Shown: positions 5,825 through 7,185 of the stretch, piece by piece
How positions within the stretch are numbered: position 1 is the stretch's first letter
Layout: every line of letters begins with the position of its first letter
Origin: Clostridia bacterium
GTDB taxonomy: Bacteria > Bacillota_A > Clostridia > Oscillospirales > CAG-272
NCBI GenBank assembly: GCA_017547395.1
Contig: JAFYPS010000021.1
Location: 1 to 7,185 of the forward strand
Reading direction: 5' to 3'
Length of the DNA: 7,185 nucleotides
Made by a program: the position numbers and the translations under genes
Notes under the pieces: generated by a model
Told to the model about the DNA's origin: nothing
Seen by the model: the letters and a program-made list of their open reading frames with translations, nothing else
Databases searched by the model: none

Positions 5825-7185
5825 AAAAGTTGTTAACAATTTCTTTGAATTTTTTTCCGCGTTCTTCAAAATTTTTAAATGCATCGAAAGATGTGCAAGC
5901 AGGGGAAAGAAGAACAATGTCCCCGCTTTTTGCAATATTGCGAGCAGCAGCTACCGCATCGGTAAAGTCGTCTTTTACAATTATCTTGAAATCACCGCAT
6001 CCCGCGTTTTGCATAGCACTGTAAATCTGGTCTTTAGCCTCGCCTGTGATAACTAGCGCCTTCGCCTCGTTTATAATATCAACAGCAAGTTCGTCGAAAG
6101 GAACATGCTTGTCTCTTCCTCCGCATATAAGGATGGGCTTTGTAGGATATGAAGAAAGAGCAGCCATTGTTCTCGACGGGGAAGAATCGATAGAAGAATT
6201 ATAATATTTTATGCCGTCAAGTTCGCGGACAAACTCGTTGCGATGCTCAACACCGCCAAAGGTTTTTGCGACTCTCTGTATTTGTTCTTTAGTTACAAAG
6301 CCGAGTGTAAGACCAATAGCGCACATATAGTTTGCAACGTTAAATCTGCCGGGGATTTTTATATCACTGACACTGAGATAATCGTCTCCGTTTACTGTGA
6401 TAAAGCCGTTGCTTTCACAAATTTTGAAGTCGCCGTTAAAAGCATTTTCGCATTTATCAATCGAGAATACGATTTTTTCAGCAGAACTTTTGTTGCCGAG
6501 AGCAAAAGATAAATCGTTGTCAGCGTTTATTACAATTCGTTTTGTTTTTTCACCGCAAACGTTGTATTTTGAACCGGTGTATTCATCAAAATCAATATGC
6601 CAGTTGAGATGATTCGGGGTAATATTAGTGATGGCGGCTCCAAATGCAGTGGAAGTCATCGTCATTAGCTGAAAACTTGAAAGTTCAACAACTGCAAAGT
6701 CATCAGCAGTCATTTTATCAACAAGCGGTAACAGAGGGGTTCCTATATTGCCACCAACGTAAACATGCCTGTCTTTTTTCTCGTCTTTGACCGATTCTTC
6801 AAGCAATTTATAAGTAAGAGTGGTAGTAGTGGTTTTGCCGTCGGAACCGGTGACGGCAAAAATTCTTGCGGGGCAAAGCATAAAAAACAGTTCCATTTCC
6901 GAGAGAAGCACTGCGCCGTGCTCTACAGCACTCTTGATTTCCGGAATATCAGGTCGTATACCGGGTGAACGGAAAATATAGTCACCGTCAATATCTTTAA
7001 GATAGTTGGGGCCACATATAAATTTAACACCGCGGCTGACAAGATTTGAATGCTTTTTCAGATCTATATTATTCTGGTCGCGAGCGCAAATCAGTGCACC
7101 GCGATCAAGTAGAAAATCTATTAGCGGAAGGTTTGAAATGCCAAGTCCAAGCACCGTGCATTTTTTACCCGCAAAGTCAATTGAC
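5823..7185 (-). CDS. murD: UDP-N-acetylmuramoyl-L-alanine--D-glutamate ligase MurD, 5' end cut by window edge
   Basis: This cytoplasmic ATP-dependent ligase adds D-glutamate to UDP-MurNAc-L-alanine. The reading frame stays open to the right edge. Ten more codons precede the GTG at 7154 and read SIDFAGKKCT-VLGLG, the usual MurD N-terminus, so that GTG is an internal valine and only a few residues are missing. Numbered from that valine, visible features are the N-terminal nucleotide fold GLGIS at 3-7, the ATP P-loop TGSDGKTTT at 102-110, and VELSSFQL at 156-163. NITPNHLNWH is at 177-186, with metal-ligand H182 and K196 at the position of the carbamylated lysine. The Mur-ligase HRNEF motif is at 304-308, NSSIDSSPSRT at 319-329, GGRDKH at 345-350 and SPACTSFDAFKNFEERG at 417-433. 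With 453 residues in the window it is full family size. The gene leads the visible operon. No mraY, ftsW or murG follows it, so this murD lies outside a standard dcw order on its downstream side. Confidence 0.96.
   Translation of the reverse strand, partial: SIDFAGKKCTVLGLGISNLPLIDFLLDRGALICARDQNNIDLKKHSNLVSRGVKFICGPNYLKDIDGDYIFRSPGIRPDIPEIKSAVEHGAVLLSEMELFFMLCPARIFAVTGSDGKTTTTTLTYKLLEESVKDEKKDRHVYVGGNIGTPLLPLVDKMTADDFAVVELSSFQLMTMTSTAFGAAITNITPNHLNWHIDFDEYTGSKYNVCGEKTKRIVINADNDLSFALGNKSSAEKIVFSIDKCENAFNGDFKICESNGFITVNGDDYLSVSDIKIPGRFNVANYMCAIGLTLGFVTKEQIQRVAKTFGGVEHRNEFVRELDGIKYYNSSIDSSPSRTMAALSSYPTKPILICGGRDKHVPFDELAVDIINEAKALVITGEAKDQIYSAMQNAGCGDFKIIVKDDFTDAVAAARNIAKSGDIVLLSPACTSFDAFKNFEERGKKFKEIVNNF

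Noticed and set aside
7152..7154. GTG as the start codon of MurD
   Set aside because: The frame continues upstream to the window edge and encodes the conserved MurD lead-in (DFAGKK) before the GLG nucleotide loop, so the GTG is an internal valine.
1..7185. Mobile elements, CRISPR arrays, tRNA/rRNA genes, riboswitches or tandem repeats
   Set aside because: Almost every base is in one of seven overlapping or adjacent coding frames. I saw no direct or inverted repeat series, transposase or integrase, or RNA-like structure.

Overview
The window is a single, tightly packed, minus-strand gene array from a bacterium. It reads right to left (7185 down to 1): murD (5' end cut by the right edge) - methionine gamma-lyase-family PLP enzyme - small lipoprotein - NifS/IscS-type cysteine desulfurase - class I SAM methyltransferase - trkA - trkH (3' part cut by the left edge). 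Gaps between successive genes are 11, 13, -1, 1, 12 and 12 bases. There is no room for an internal terminator and no obvious promoter, so the set looks like one transcription unit whose promoter and terminator lie outside the window. Almost every base is coding, and no stretch without a gene exceeds 13 bases.

Organism: protein style suggests Bacillota, class Clostridia, perhaps an uncultured gut-type lineage. The clues are the 'methionine gamma-lyase/aluminium resistance' family protein typical of Gram-positives, the Clostridia-like MurD motifs (PNHLN, SSIDSSPSRT), a short lipoprotein ending its signal in FSAC-G, and purine-rich Shine-Dalgarno sites. Base composition is AT-leaning but not extreme. 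This is inference from sequence character, not a database match.

Functions: MurD adds D-Glu to UDP-MurNAc-L-Ala in the cytoplasmic stage of peptidoglycan synthesis. The next enzyme is a fold-type I PLP protein of uncertain physiological substrate. The lipoprotein has a possible PsbP/DcrB-like body and no known function. The cysteine desulfurase mobilises sulfur from cysteine. The methyltransferase has an unknown acceptor. TrkA and TrkH form a K+ uptake channel and its nucleotide-binding gating subunit. Only TrkA-TrkH is a clear functional complex. The rest is a mixed housekeeping operon linking cell wall, sulfur amino acid/PLP chemistry and ion homeostasis.

I found no mobile element, CRISPR array, RNA gene, repeat array or defence system. 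I do not see evidence for an undescribed system. The least explained parts are the lipoprotein, the methyltransferase and the reason for this gene grouping.
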